Positions 19,374 to 27,007 of a stretch of 64,000 nt of DNA are shown piece after piece. A model generated the notes under the pieces. That model searched no databases and was not told where the DNA came from. It saw only the letters and a program-made list of their open reading frames with translations. Made by a program: the position numbers and the translations under genes. The stretch's first letter is position 1. Every line of letters begins with the position of its first letter. Where the stretch lies: the NCBI RefSeq assembly GCF_023897065.1, contig NZ_JAMHIV010000001.1:642572-706571 (forward strand). The letters run 5' to 3'. The stretch is from Crossiella sp. SN42 (GTDB lineage Bacteria > Actinomycetota > Actinomycetes > Mycobacteriales > Pseudonocardiaceae).

Positions 19374-19658
19374 ATGCTGTGGACGGTGCCCGGCTTCGTG
19401 CTGCTGATGGTCGCGGTCGGGATGTACGAGCTGCTGCGCCACCGCCGCGACCGCCGCCGCGGCACCCCACTGACCGGCACCTACGTCAACGAGCTGACCG
19501 CCACCTTCTACGGCACCAAGCGCACCGAACTGGAGCACCGCCAGTCCATGTCGATGATGGCCGAGGACCAGGCCCAGGGCGCGCCACCGCCATTGGGCAT
19601 CGACCTGGACCGGGGCACGGCGACGCTGCGGCCGGAGGACCACCGCAAGCCGGGCTGA
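19374..19658 (+). CDS. Small DUF6191-like membrane-anchored protein
   Basis: 94 residues with one N-terminal hydrophobic helix (about 3-20), an arginine-rich stop-transfer segment LRHRRDRRRG, then GTYVNELTATFYGTKRTELEHR and a variable tail. The NEL-TATFY-KR-EL pattern is what I recall for DUF6191 proteins of actinobacteria. ATG 19374 is preceded by GGAG 7 nt away; a GTG at 19362 is also in frame. Located 31 nt after the esterase, so possibly cotranscribed. Function unknown. Confidence 0.65.
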   Translation: MLWTVPGFVLLMVAVGMYELLRHRRDRRRGTPLTGTYVNELTATFYGTKRTELEHRQSMSMMAEDQAQGAPPPLGIDLDRGTATLRPEDHRKPG

Positions 19659-19668
19659 GTCAGGGACT

Positions 19669-20142
19669 TCACAGCGGCGGGGCCGCGCCGGGGCCGCCCG
19701 GTCCGTGGTCGCCGTGCCGGGCCACCTGGAGCAGCAGTTCGCCCGCTACCCGCACGATCTCCCGTTCGGCGGGTGTCAGCACCTGCTCGAACGCCTCGGC
19801 GAGCCACCGGTTGCCCGCGCGCACGTGTTCCCGCAGCGCCGCGTGCCCGGCCTCGGTGATCTCCACCCGCTGGGCCCGCCGGTCCTGCTCGTCCCGCCTG
19901 CGGGACACCCGGCCGTCGGCTTCCAGCGCGTGCAGGACCCGGGTCAGCGACTGGGGTTGCAGGCCCTCGATGGCGGCCAGCGCGGTGACCGTCAGCGGGC
20001 CGCTGTGCCGCAGGTTCGCCAGCACCGACGCGCCGACCCTGGTCAGCGAGCTCGCCTCGTCCGACTGCTGGGCGCGCAGCCGCGAGGACAGCCGGGACAC
20101 CGCCCAGCGCACGGTGTCGGCTGCGGTCGCGGCATCGCTCAT
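19669..20142 (-). CDS. MarR-family transcriptional regulator
   Basis: 157 residues with the MarR winged HTH: LTRVGASVLANLRHSGPLTVTALAAIEGLQPQSLTRVL followed by the wing VSRRRDEQDRRAQRVEITEAG. Helices at both ends serve dimerisation. It is divergent from an ABC-2 permease/HIT operon across a 75-bp, relatively AT-rich region with a short palindrome, so it probably controls that operon and itself. The C-terminus is Gly/Pro rich. Confidence 0.9.
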   Translation of the reverse strand: MSDAATAADTVRWAVSRLSSRLRAQQSDEASSLTRVGASVLANLRHSGPLTVTALAAIEGLQPQSLTRVLHALEADGRVSRRRDEQDRRAQRVEITEAGHAALREHVRAGNRWLAEAFEQVLTPAEREIVRVAGELLLQVARHGDHGPGGPGAAPPL

Positions 20143-20164
20143 GAAACCACGCTAGCACTTCGCA

Positions 20165-20174
20165 TATCCGGATA
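20165..20174. promoter_or_regulatory. Palindrome in the marR/ABC-2 permease divergent region
   Basis: TATCCGGATA is a perfect 10-bp palindrome located 23 bp upstream of the MarR start. A second short dyad, AAGCGTAAGCTT (with AAGC/GCTT arms), lies just before the permease ATG. Both are candidate MarR sites; there is no experimental support. Confidence 0.4.
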
Positions 20175-20217
20175 GAGCGACCCTCCCAGGCCAATCTATT
20201 AAGCGTAAGCTTGCCAT

Positions 20218-20982
20218 ATGCGGCTGCGGGTGTTCTGGGGTCTGCTGGAGCGCGACCTGGTCGCGACCCGGCGGCAGCTCGGCAGCGTGCTGGCCCAGGT
20301 GCTCATGCAGCCCCTGCTGTTGCTGCTGGTCTTCGGCAAGGTGCTGGGCGCGCTCGGCTACACCCCGCCCGGTTACGCCCAGCTGCTGCTGCCCGGCCTG
20401 GTGGCGCTGAACGCGTTCTTCGCCTCGGCGCAGAACGCCTCGTTCCCGCTGGCCATGGAGTTCGCCACCCGCGCGGTGGAGAACCGCCTGCGCGCGCCGG
20501 TGAGCCTGCCCTGGATAGTGGCCGAGCGGATCGTGGCCGCCGCGGCCCGCGGCATCATCACCGCGGTGCTGATGGTGCCGGTCGGCGCCGTTGTGCTCGG
20601 CGAGCTCGACTGGCCGGTCTCCGGGATGCCGGCCGCGCTGGCCTTCACCGTGCTGGGCGCGCTCACCGGCGGCGCGGTCGGGGTCACCATCGGCTCGCTG
20701 GTGCCCCCGACCCGGATCGGCTTGACCTTCTCACTGGTGATGCCGCCGCTGCTGTTCACCGGGTCGGCGCAGTTCCCGTTCCGCGAGCTTCGCGCGGTGC
20801 CGTGGTTCCAGGCGCTGTGCGCGCTCAACCCGATGACCTACGTCAGCGAAGGCCTCCGGGGCGCGCTCACCCCGCACATCGCGCACCTGCCGGGCTGGCT
20901 CTGCCTCGCCGCACTGGGCCTGGCGCTGCTGATCTTCGCGCCGGCCAGCGTGCGGACGTTCCGGCGCCGGGCCGTGGTGTGA
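20218..20982 (+). CDS. ABC-2 type transporter permease without adjacent ATPase
   Basis: 254-residue membrane protein with six hydrophobic segments. The ABC-2 signature is clear: LVATRRQLGSVLAQVLMQPLLLLLVFG, FATRAVENRLRAPVSLPWI and FPFRELRAVPWFQALCALNPMTYV. Such permeases export drugs, lipids or polysaccharides with a separate ATP-binding subunit, which is normally the gene directly upstream. Here the upstream gene is a divergent MarR regulator and the downstream gene a HIT protein, so the ATPase must be elsewhere. The ATG at 20218 has no strong Shine-Dalgarno. Regulation by the MarR protein is likely. Confidence 0.88.
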   Translation: MRLRVFWGLLERDLVATRRQLGSVLAQVLMQPLLLLLVFGKVLGALGYTPPGYAQLLLPGLVALNAFFASAQNASFPLAMEFATRAVENRLRAPVSLPWIVAERIVAAAARGIITAVLMVPVGAVVLGELDWPVSGMPAALAFTVLGALTGGAVGVTIGSLVPPTRIGLTFSLVMPPLLFTGSAQFPFRELRAVPWFQALCALNPMTYVSEGLRGALTPHIAHLPGWLCLAALGLALLIFAPASVRTFRRRAVV

Positions 20983-21395
20983 GTCAGCCCGGCACCGGTC
21001 CACTGGCCACTCCCCTGGTCTGGGCTTCCGAGCTGCTCGTGGTCTCGCACCGCGCCGCCGACGTCACCGGCACCGGCTTCCCCGGCTACCTGTTCGTCGA
21101 GACCCGCCGCCACGCTCCCACCCTCGACACACTGGAACCGCCGGAGGTCGGCGCGGTCGCGCAGGCGGTCTGGCAGGCGTCCCGGGCGCTTCGGGCCGAG
21201 CTGGCGCCCGAGTTCGTCTTCTCCGCCATTGTCGGGCGCGGGGTGGCGCACTTCCACCAGCACGTCTTCGCCCGCCACCCCGGCACGCCAGCGCACATCA
21301 GCTGGATGGACAGTCACGACTGGGCCGGCGCGCCGCGGGTGACCGCCCAGGAGATTGACGAGCTGTGCGATCGCCTGGGTCGTCACTTCCGATGA
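20979..21395 (+). CDS. HIT-family nucleotide-binding protein
   Basis: 138 residues with the histidine triad HFHQHVF preceded by GRGVA (about residues 87-98), expected to hydrolyse nucleotide phosphoramidates, dinucleoside polyphosphates or similar. The start GTG overlaps the stop of the permease gene (GTGA), so it is translated with it, an uncommon pairing. The N-terminal half (SELLVVSHRAADVTGTGFPG and YLFVETRRHAPTLDTL) resembles AP4A-hydrolase-like HIT proteins. It ends 1 nt before the convergent ABC transporter operon. Confidence 0.87.
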   Translation: MSQPGTGPLATPLVWASELLVVSHRAADVTGTGFPGYLFVETRRHAPTLDTLEPPEVGAVAQAVWQASRALRAELAPEFVFSAIVGRGVAHFHQHVFARHPGTPAHISWMDSHDWAGAPRVTAQEIDELCDRLGRHFR

Positions 21396-21396
21396 G

Positions 21397-23103
21397 TCAG
21401 CCCGGGGTCATCGCGATCTCCCAGAACCCGGCGTAGCGCCCGCCCCTGGCCAGCAGCTCCTCATGGCTGCCCGACTCCACGATCCGGCCGCCGTCCAGGA
21501 ACACCACCCGGTCGGCGCTGCGGACCGTGCTCAGCCGGTGCGCCACCAGAACCACGGTGCGGCCGGCCATCAGGCGCTGGATGCCCGCGTGCACGGCCGC
21601 CTCATTCACCGGGTCCAGCGCGGAGGTCACCTCGTCCAGCAGCACGATGGGCGCGTCCTTGAGCAGGGCCCTGGCGATGGAGACGCGCTGGCGTTCGCCG
21701 CCGGACAGGCGGGCGCCGCCCTCGCCGACCTGGGTCGACCAACCGTTCGGCAGGCGGTTGGCCACCTCGTCCAGGCGGGCCGCGGTCGCCGCCGCGCGGA
21801 CTTCGGCCTCGGTGGCACTGGGGCGGCCGAGGCGGATGTTGTCCTCGATGGTGCCGTCGAAGAGGTAGACGTCCTGGAAGACGATGGCGATCCGGGACAT
21901 CAGCGCCTCGGGGCCGATCTCGCGCACGTCCGCGCCACCCAGGCGGACCGTCCCGGCGTCGACGTCGTAGAAGCGGGCGAGCAGGCGCAGCAACGTGGTC
22001 TTGCCCGCGCCCGACGGACCGACCACGGCCAGGCGCTGGCCTGCGGGCACGGTCAGCGACAGGTCGTTGATGACCTTGCGGTTGTCGTGGTGGAAGGTGA
22101 CGGCGTCGAGCTCCAGGCCGTGGTGGGCGGGCTCGACCGGCTCGGCGGCTTCGGGCAGGGGTTCGGTGCGCAGCACGGTGTCCAGCCTGGTCAGGTCCAC
22201 CTGGGCGGCGCGGAGCTGGCCGCTCAGGTCGGTCAGGGTGAGCAGCGGATCGGCGCAGCGGGCGGCCAGCACCAGGGCCGCCAGCACCTCGGCCACCCCG
22301 GTCTGCCCGCCCAGGGCGAGGTGCGCGCCCAGGGCCAGCAGCGCGGTGAACACCGCCTGCACGGTCACGGTCAGGCCCACCGCGCCGGGCAGCACGGAGA
22401 GCACGGCGCGGCGGGCGGAGCGGTGCAGCTCGTGCAGCGAGTCGTCGAGCAGCCGGAAGCGTTCGGTGGTGCGGCCACCGGCCCGCAGCACCGGCTGGGC
22501 CTGGAGGTACTCGATGACGCGCGCGGCGGCCTCGTCGCCGAGCCTGGTGCGCTCGGCGTCGGTGCGGGCCATCGACCGGCCGGTCCAGACCAGCGTCGCC
22601 GCCACCACCGGCGCGGCGAGCAGCGCGGCCAGGCCCAGCTGCCAGTTGTAGGCCAGCAGCACGACCACGATGGTCAGCGGGGTCACGCTGGCGGAGATGA
22701 ACGGGCCCAGCAGGTGTGCCGGAATCCCCATGGCCTGCAACACACCCTGGCTGGCCAGCACCGACACCTCGCCAACCCGGCCCGCGGTGAACCAGCCCAG
22801 CGGCAGCCGGGCCAGGTGGTCGCCGAGGCGGCGGTACATCCCGCGCAGCAACGAGATCCCGACCCGGAACCCGGCCAGGTCGCCCACGTAGCGCAGCACC
22901 GCGTACCCGGCGACCGCCGCGCCAAAGGCGAGCAGCCACGGCCAGGCGGCAGCGGGATCCTCGCTGAACAGCGCGCGCAGCACCGGCACCAGCAGCGCGT
23001 AGGACAGGCCCTCGGCGATCGCGGTGGCCGTCATCAGCGCCACCGTGCGGCGCAGCGGGCGGGCGTGCTGCTCGCCCAGCACGCGCAACATCGTGCGGAT
23101 CAT
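21397..23103 (-). CDS. ABC half-transporter, IrtB/YbtQ-like
   Basis: 568 residues: exporter-fold membrane domain (about 20-310) and ATPase (about 335-560). Walker A is VVGPSGAGKTTLL, signature LSGGERQRVS, Walker B IVLLDEVTSALDPVNEAAV. The DEVTSALDP wording followed by VNEAAV is what I recall for the YbtQ/IrtB half of siderophore importers, which use an exporter-like fold for uptake. It overlaps the preceding half-transporter gene by 4 nt, so the two form a heterodimer. No SIP (siderophore-interacting) reductase domain is present. A drug exporter is the alternative. Confidence 0.85.
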   Translation of the reverse strand: MIRTMLRVLGEQHARPLRRTVALMTATAIAEGLSYALLVPVLRALFSEDPAAAWPWLLAFGAAVAGYAVLRYVGDLAGFRVGISLLRGMYRRLGDHLARLPLGWFTAGRVGEVSVLASQGVLQAMGIPAHLLGPFISASVTPLTIVVVLLAYNWQLGLAALLAAPVVAATLVWTGRSMARTDAERTRLGDEAAARVIEYLQAQPVLRAGGRTTERFRLLDDSLHELHRSARRAVLSVLPGAVGLTVTVQAVFTALLALGAHLALGGQTGVAEVLAALVLAARCADPLLTLTDLSGQLRAAQVDLTRLDTVLRTEPLPEAAEPVEPAHHGLELDAVTFHHDNRKVINDLSLTVPAGQRLAVVGPSGAGKTTLLRLLARFYDVDAGTVRLGGADVREIGPEALMSRIAIVFQDVYLFDGTIEDNIRLGRPSATEAEVRAAATAARLDEVANRLPNGWSTQVGEGGARLSGGERQRVSIARALLKDAPIVLLDEVTSALDPVNEAAVHAGIQRLMAGRTVVLVAHRLSTVRSADRVVFLDGGRIVESGSHEELLARGGRYAGFWEIAMTPG

Positions 23104-24851
23104 CGACTGTCTCCCGTCGCGGAGTGGTGGGATCGCCAGAACTCGGCGAACTTTCCGTGCTGTGCCAGCAGCTCCGCCGGGCTGCCCTGTTCGGCGATCA
23201 CCCCGTTGTCCAGCACCACCACGGTGTCGGCCTCGGCTACGGTCTCCAGGCGGTGCGCGATCACCAGCAGCGTCCGGTCACTGGCCATTGTGGACAGTGC
23301 TTGCCGCACGGCCTGTTCGGTGCGCGGGTCGGCGAAGGCGGTGGCCTCGTCCAGCACCAGCACGGGCGCGTCCGCGAGCAGCGCGCGGGCCACCGCGATC
23401 CGCTGCGCCTCACCGCCGGAGAGCCCGGCGTCCTCGCCGATCACCGACTCGTAGCCGCGTGGCAGCTCCAGGATCCGGTCGTGGACGCAGGCCAGCCGGG
23501 CCGCGCGTTCCACCTCGGCGCGGTCGGCGCTGGGCACGGCCAGGGCGATGTTGTCGGCCACCGAGGCGCGCAGCAGCCGGACGTCTTGGAAGACAAAGGA
23601 AACCATCCTGCGTAGCTGCTGGCTGCCGAGGTCGCGCAGGTCGACGCCGCCGAGCAGGACCGCGCCGTGGTCGGGGTCGAAGAACCGGGGCAGCAGCTGG
23701 ACCAGGGTGGACTTGCCGCTGCCGGAGGGCCCGACGATCGCGGTGACCGTGCCGGGTTTGAGCACCAGGTCGATCCCGCGCAGCACCTCGTGCCCGGACT
23801 CGTAGCCGAACCGCACGTCCCGGAGCTCCACCTGATGTCCTTGCGGCGCAACAGGATTCTCCGGCTCCGGCAACGGCGGCACCGCGAGCAGGTCGCGGAT
23901 GCGGCCGAGGGCGCGCCGAGCGGTCTGCACCGGGTCGAGGCCGTGTCCGACCGCGGCCAGCGGCGCGGTCAAACCCAGTCCCAGCAACAGGAACGGCAGC
24001 AGGTCGGCCGGGGCCAGCGAGCCGCCGGTGATCAACGCGGTGCCGCCGATGAGCACCACCAGCAGCACGAACGGCGGCGAGAGCGCGAGCTGGAGCCCGG
24101 CCGCGATCCGGGAGGCTCCGCGCACCCAGCGGCGCAGGACCTCGGCGAAGTCCTCGGCCGCGGCGCGGAACTCGTGGTGCGCGCGCTCGCCGCCGCCGAA
24201 GGTCTTGACCACCGCGATGCCCTGCACGAAGTCCACCGCGGCGCTGGAGATCCGCGCCATCGCCGCGTCCCGCGCCACCTCCGCGCGCCGCAGGGACGGG
24301 GCCGACATCAGCGGGATCAGCGCCACCGCCAGACCCAGCGGGATCAACGTGATCAGGGTGAGCCGCCAGTCCACGGTGAACAGGTAGGCCAGCGACACCA
24401 GTGGCACCACGAACGCGGAGACCAGCTCGCCCGGCACGTGCGCGATCAGCGGGTGCATCGCGCTCACGTCCTGCTCCACCACCGTGGCCAGCTCACCGCT
24501 GCGGCGGCGGGCGAACCAGCTGATCGGCACCCGCCCCAGGTGCGCGGCCAGCCGCCGCCGGAAAGCCAGCTGCACCCGCCCGTCCAGCAGGTGCCCGACC
24601 CCGGAGGAGGCTGCGGTGCCCAGCAGCCGGATGAGCATCCCGGCCGCGCCCAGCAGCACCACCAGCCAGACGTGCCCGTGGTCGATCGGCCCCGGCGAGA
24701 GCAGCACCCGGCCCAGTTCGACCACCGCCAGCAGTGGGGCGAGTCCCGCGATCGCGCCGATCAGCTGGGACAGCAGGACAAAGGCGAAACCGCCCAGGTA
24801 GGGGCGCAGCAAGGCGGCCACGCCAGGGGTCGGTTCCGGCATCGCGCTCAT
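23100..24851 (-). CDS. ABC half-transporter, IrtA/YbtP-like
   Basis: 583 residues: six-helix exporter-fold domain followed by an ATPase. Walker A VGPSGSGKSTLV, signature LSGGEAQRIAVARAL, Walker B VLVLDEATAFADP. The DEATAFADP motif is typical of IrtA/YbtP-type subunits and differs from the usual DEATSALD of exporters. Unlike mycobacterial IrtA there is no N-terminal FAD-binding reductase domain. ATG 24851 overlaps the stop of the hydrolase gene (ATGA), and the gene overlaps its partner downstream. The likely role is uptake of an iron- or zinc-siderophore complex; this is inferred from motifs only. Confidence 0.85.
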   Translation of the reverse strand: MSAMPEPTPGVAALLRPYLGGFAFVLLSQLIGAIAGLAPLLAVVELGRVLLSPGPIDHGHVWLVVLLGAAGMLIRLLGTAASSGVGHLLDGRVQLAFRRRLAAHLGRVPISWFARRRSGELATVVEQDVSAMHPLIAHVPGELVSAFVVPLVSLAYLFTVDWRLTLITLIPLGLAVALIPLMSAPSLRRAEVARDAAMARISSAAVDFVQGIAVVKTFGGGERAHHEFRAAAEDFAEVLRRWVRGASRIAAGLQLALSPPFVLLVVLIGGTALITGGSLAPADLLPFLLLGLGLTAPLAAVGHGLDPVQTARRALGRIRDLLAVPPLPEPENPVAPQGHQVELRDVRFGYESGHEVLRGIDLVLKPGTVTAIVGPSGSGKSTLVQLLPRFFDPDHGAVLLGGVDLRDLGSQQLRRMVSFVFQDVRLLRASVADNIALAVPSADRAEVERAARLACVHDRILELPRGYESVIGEDAGLSGGEAQRIAVARALLADAPVLVLDEATAFADPRTEQAVRQALSTMASDRTLLVIAHRLETVAEADTVVVLDNGVIAEQGSPAELLAQHGKFAEFWRSHHSATGDSR

Positions 24852-25744
24852 CCGGCCAGCGCCCGGCGCAGCGCCCCGGCCAGCTCGGCGTTCTGCCGCT
24901 GCGAGATCTCCGCGGAGATCAGCGCGTGCGAGCCGTGGAAGGTGCCGGACCACTGGTGCAGCTCGACCGGCACGTTGGCCTGCAACAGGCGCAGCGCGTA
25001 GGCGATGTCCTCATCCCGGTTCGGGCACAGCTCGGCGGTGGCGATGTAGGCCGGTGGCAGCCCGGTCAGGTCCGCGGCCCGCGCCGGGGCGGCGTACGGC
25101 GAGGCGGGCGCGCCGCCCAGGTAGTGCGCCCAGGCCGCGGTGCTCTTGGCCCGGTTCCACCAGGGCGTGTCGGTGAAGGTGCGGGCTGACCAGCTTTCCT
25201 GCCGGTCGTCCAGCGCGGGCTGGTTGAGCAGCTGGAAGCACACCGGCAGCCGCTGTTCGTCGCGGGCCCGCAGGGCCACCGCGGCCGCGATGCCGCCACC
25301 GGCGCTGTGCCCGCCGACCGCGATCCGGCCGGGGTCGATGCCCAGCTGGTCCGCGTTCTGCGCCGCCCAGGCCAGCACCGCGTAGGCGTCGTCGAAGGCG
25401 GCCGGGAACGGGTGTTCCGGGGCCAGCCGGTAGCCCACCGAGATGACCGTCTCGCCGGAGCTGTCCGCGAGCCGGGCGGCCCACGGGTGCTCGGTGTGCA
25501 CGTCCCCCATGACAAAACCGCCGCCGTGCAGCCAGACCACCGCGCCCCTGGCGTGCGGCGGCCGGTAGACCCGCACTGGCACCGGCGGATCCGCGGGCAC
25601 CAGGTGGTCCTCGACTTCCAGTTCCGAGGTGTCCGGCGGCGGCACCGAGGCGATCACCCCGGCCAGCTTCGCCCGCGCCGCGACCGGATCGGACAGGTCG
25701 GACACCGGGAACATGGGCAGGAACGCTTCGAGTTCGGGATCCAT
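24848..25744 (-). CDS. Alpha/beta hydrolase, HSL-type, in ABC transporter operon
   Basis: 298-residue esterase of the hormone-sensitive-lipase group. The oxyanion motif is VVWLHGGGFVMG, the nucleophile elbow GGHSAGGGIA (Ser), and the catalytic Asp and His are in NRDEDIAYAL and GTFHGSH. ATG 25744 is chosen because it starts the conserved N-terminal helix; an ATG at 25798 would add 18 residues of low-complexity sequence. It is the first gene of a three-gene operon with the two half-transporters, overlapping by 4 nt. Next to an IrtAB/YbtPQ-like pair it might cleave an ester siderophore to release iron, but ester detoxification is equally possible. Confidence 0.87.
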   Translation of the reverse strand: MDPELEAFLPMFPVSDLSDPVAARAKLAGVIASVPPPDTSELEVEDHLVPADPPVPVRVYRPPHARGAVVWLHGGGFVMGDVHTEHPWAARLADSSGETVISVGYRLAPEHPFPAAFDDAYAVLAWAAQNADQLGIDPGRIAVGGHSAGGGIAAAVALRARDEQRLPVCFQLLNQPALDDRQESWSARTFTDTPWWNRAKSTAAWAHYLGGAPASPYAAPARAADLTGLPPAYIATAELCPNRDEDIAYALRLLQANVPVELHQWSGTFHGSHALISAEISQRQNAELAGALRRALAG

Positions 25745-25839
25745 GCCGGGAATGCTGCCCGGCTCCCCCGCTGAGTTCGTCCGCCGGGCGTCGCGCATTC
25801 CACCACCCGCGCGCGCCGATCGTCGCTATCCTCCGGTGC

Positions 25840-26874
25840 GTGGAGGCACTGGCCCAGCGACTGTCGCACCTGGACTCGGAGGCGGGCGGCGCGCTGCGGG
25901 TGGTGATGTACTTCGACACCCTGATCCGCCGGCGGGTCGACCTGCCCGCGCTGGCCAGGGCCTCGGCCGCGCTGGCCGAGTGCGTGGCCGGGATCCGCCT
26001 GCACGGCACCGGCCGGGTGATCAGGGTCGGCCCCGACGGTCGCCCTGCCCCCACCCCACCCGCACCCGCCTCCACCAGCACGCCGATCACCCTGGACGAG
26101 GAGGAGATCGGCACGGTCTGGCTGGAGCGCCCCACCCCGCCCGGTCCCCTGGACGAGCTGCTGCTGGACCGCCTGGCCCTCGGCGCGGCCGCGGTGCTGG
26201 AACGCTACGGCCCGGCCAGCACCACCATGGCCGACCCGGCCCTGATCGAACTGGTGATCAGCCCCGGCACCGACGACGCGGCCAGGACCCGCGCCCTGCG
26301 CCTGCTCGGCTTCCCCGCCGACCTGCCGCTGCGCGCCATCGCGGTCCGCTCACCCCGCCCGCTGGACCGGATCGGCGGCCTGATCTGCCCAGCGCACCCG
26401 GTGAAGGCCGCGCCACTGGCCGAGGCCGGCGTCATCCTGGCCCCCACCGTGGACCCGGCCCGCTTCCCGGACGGCACCCGCGCGGGCATCGGCGCCGCCG
26501 ACCGCCCCGACCGGTCCTGGCAGCAGGCCCGCACCGCGCTGCGCTTCACCACTGACCGCCAGCCCGTGGTGCACCACGACGACCTGGGCGCACTGGCCCT
26601 GCTCGCGCACATCCCCCAGGAAGCCTTGCGGGACAACAAAGACGTCACCGCGATCGACCGCCTGGCCACCGCAGGCGACGACCTGGACACCCTGGACGCC
26701 TACTGCGCCACCGGTTCCGTCCGCCAGGCCGCCGACACGCTGCACCTGCACCACAGCAGCGTCGCCCGCAGGCTCACCCAGATCGGCCGGACCCTGGGCA
26801 TCGAGCTGACCGAGCCCGCCGGACTGACCAGGGCCCGGCTCGCGCTCACCGCCTGGCGACTGCGCGGAGGCTGA
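25840..26874 (+). CDS. PucR/CdaR-type helix-turn-helix regulator
   Basis: 344 residues. The C-terminal PucR-type HTH is recognisable: LDTLDAYCATGSVRQAADTLHLHHSSVARRL and LGIELTEPAGLTRARLALTAWRL. The N-terminal and central parts hold a degenerate GAF/GGDEF-like region. GTG 25840 lies 7 nt after TATCCT, so the mRNA may be leaderless. It is divergent from the hydrolase/ABC operon across only 95 bp, so it is the obvious candidate regulator of that operon. Effector unknown. Confidence 0.88.
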   Translation: MEALAQRLSHLDSEAGGALRVVMYFDTLIRRRVDLPALARASAALAECVAGIRLHGTGRVIRVGPDGRPAPTPPAPASTSTPITLDEEEIGTVWLERPTPPGPLDELLLDRLALGAAAVLERYGPASTTMADPALIELVISPGTDDAARTRALRLLGFPADLPLRAIAVRSPRPLDRIGGLICPAHPVKAAPLAEAGVILAPTVDPARFPDGTRAGIGAADRPDRSWQQARTALRFTTDRQPVVHHDDLGALALLAHIPQEALRDNKDVTAIDRLATAGDDLDTLDAYCATGSVRQAADTLHLHHSSVARRLTQIGRTLGIELTEPAGLTRARLALTAWRLRGG

Positions 26875-26910
26875 CGTCCCCGCCCTGTGGAGCAGGCACC
26901 CGGGCAATAA

Positions 26911-26928
26911 ATCCGTACCACTACGGAT
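26911..26928. promoter_or_regulatory. Inverted repeat upstream of the protease gene
   Basis: ATCCGTA (26911-26917) and TACGGAT (26922-26928) are perfect arms around CCAC, 80 bp upstream of the protease ATG and 37 bp after the PucR gene. It could be an operator for the protease or a weak terminator of the preceding gene; the lack of GC-rich arms favours an operator. Confidence 0.4.
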
Positions 26929-27007
26929 AGGTCCTCGGATTGTTCCCCCGCGACCCCCTCACCATGATCAGTGCATCCGTTTCCCTGCTACGAAAACGGA
27001 GCACGGC

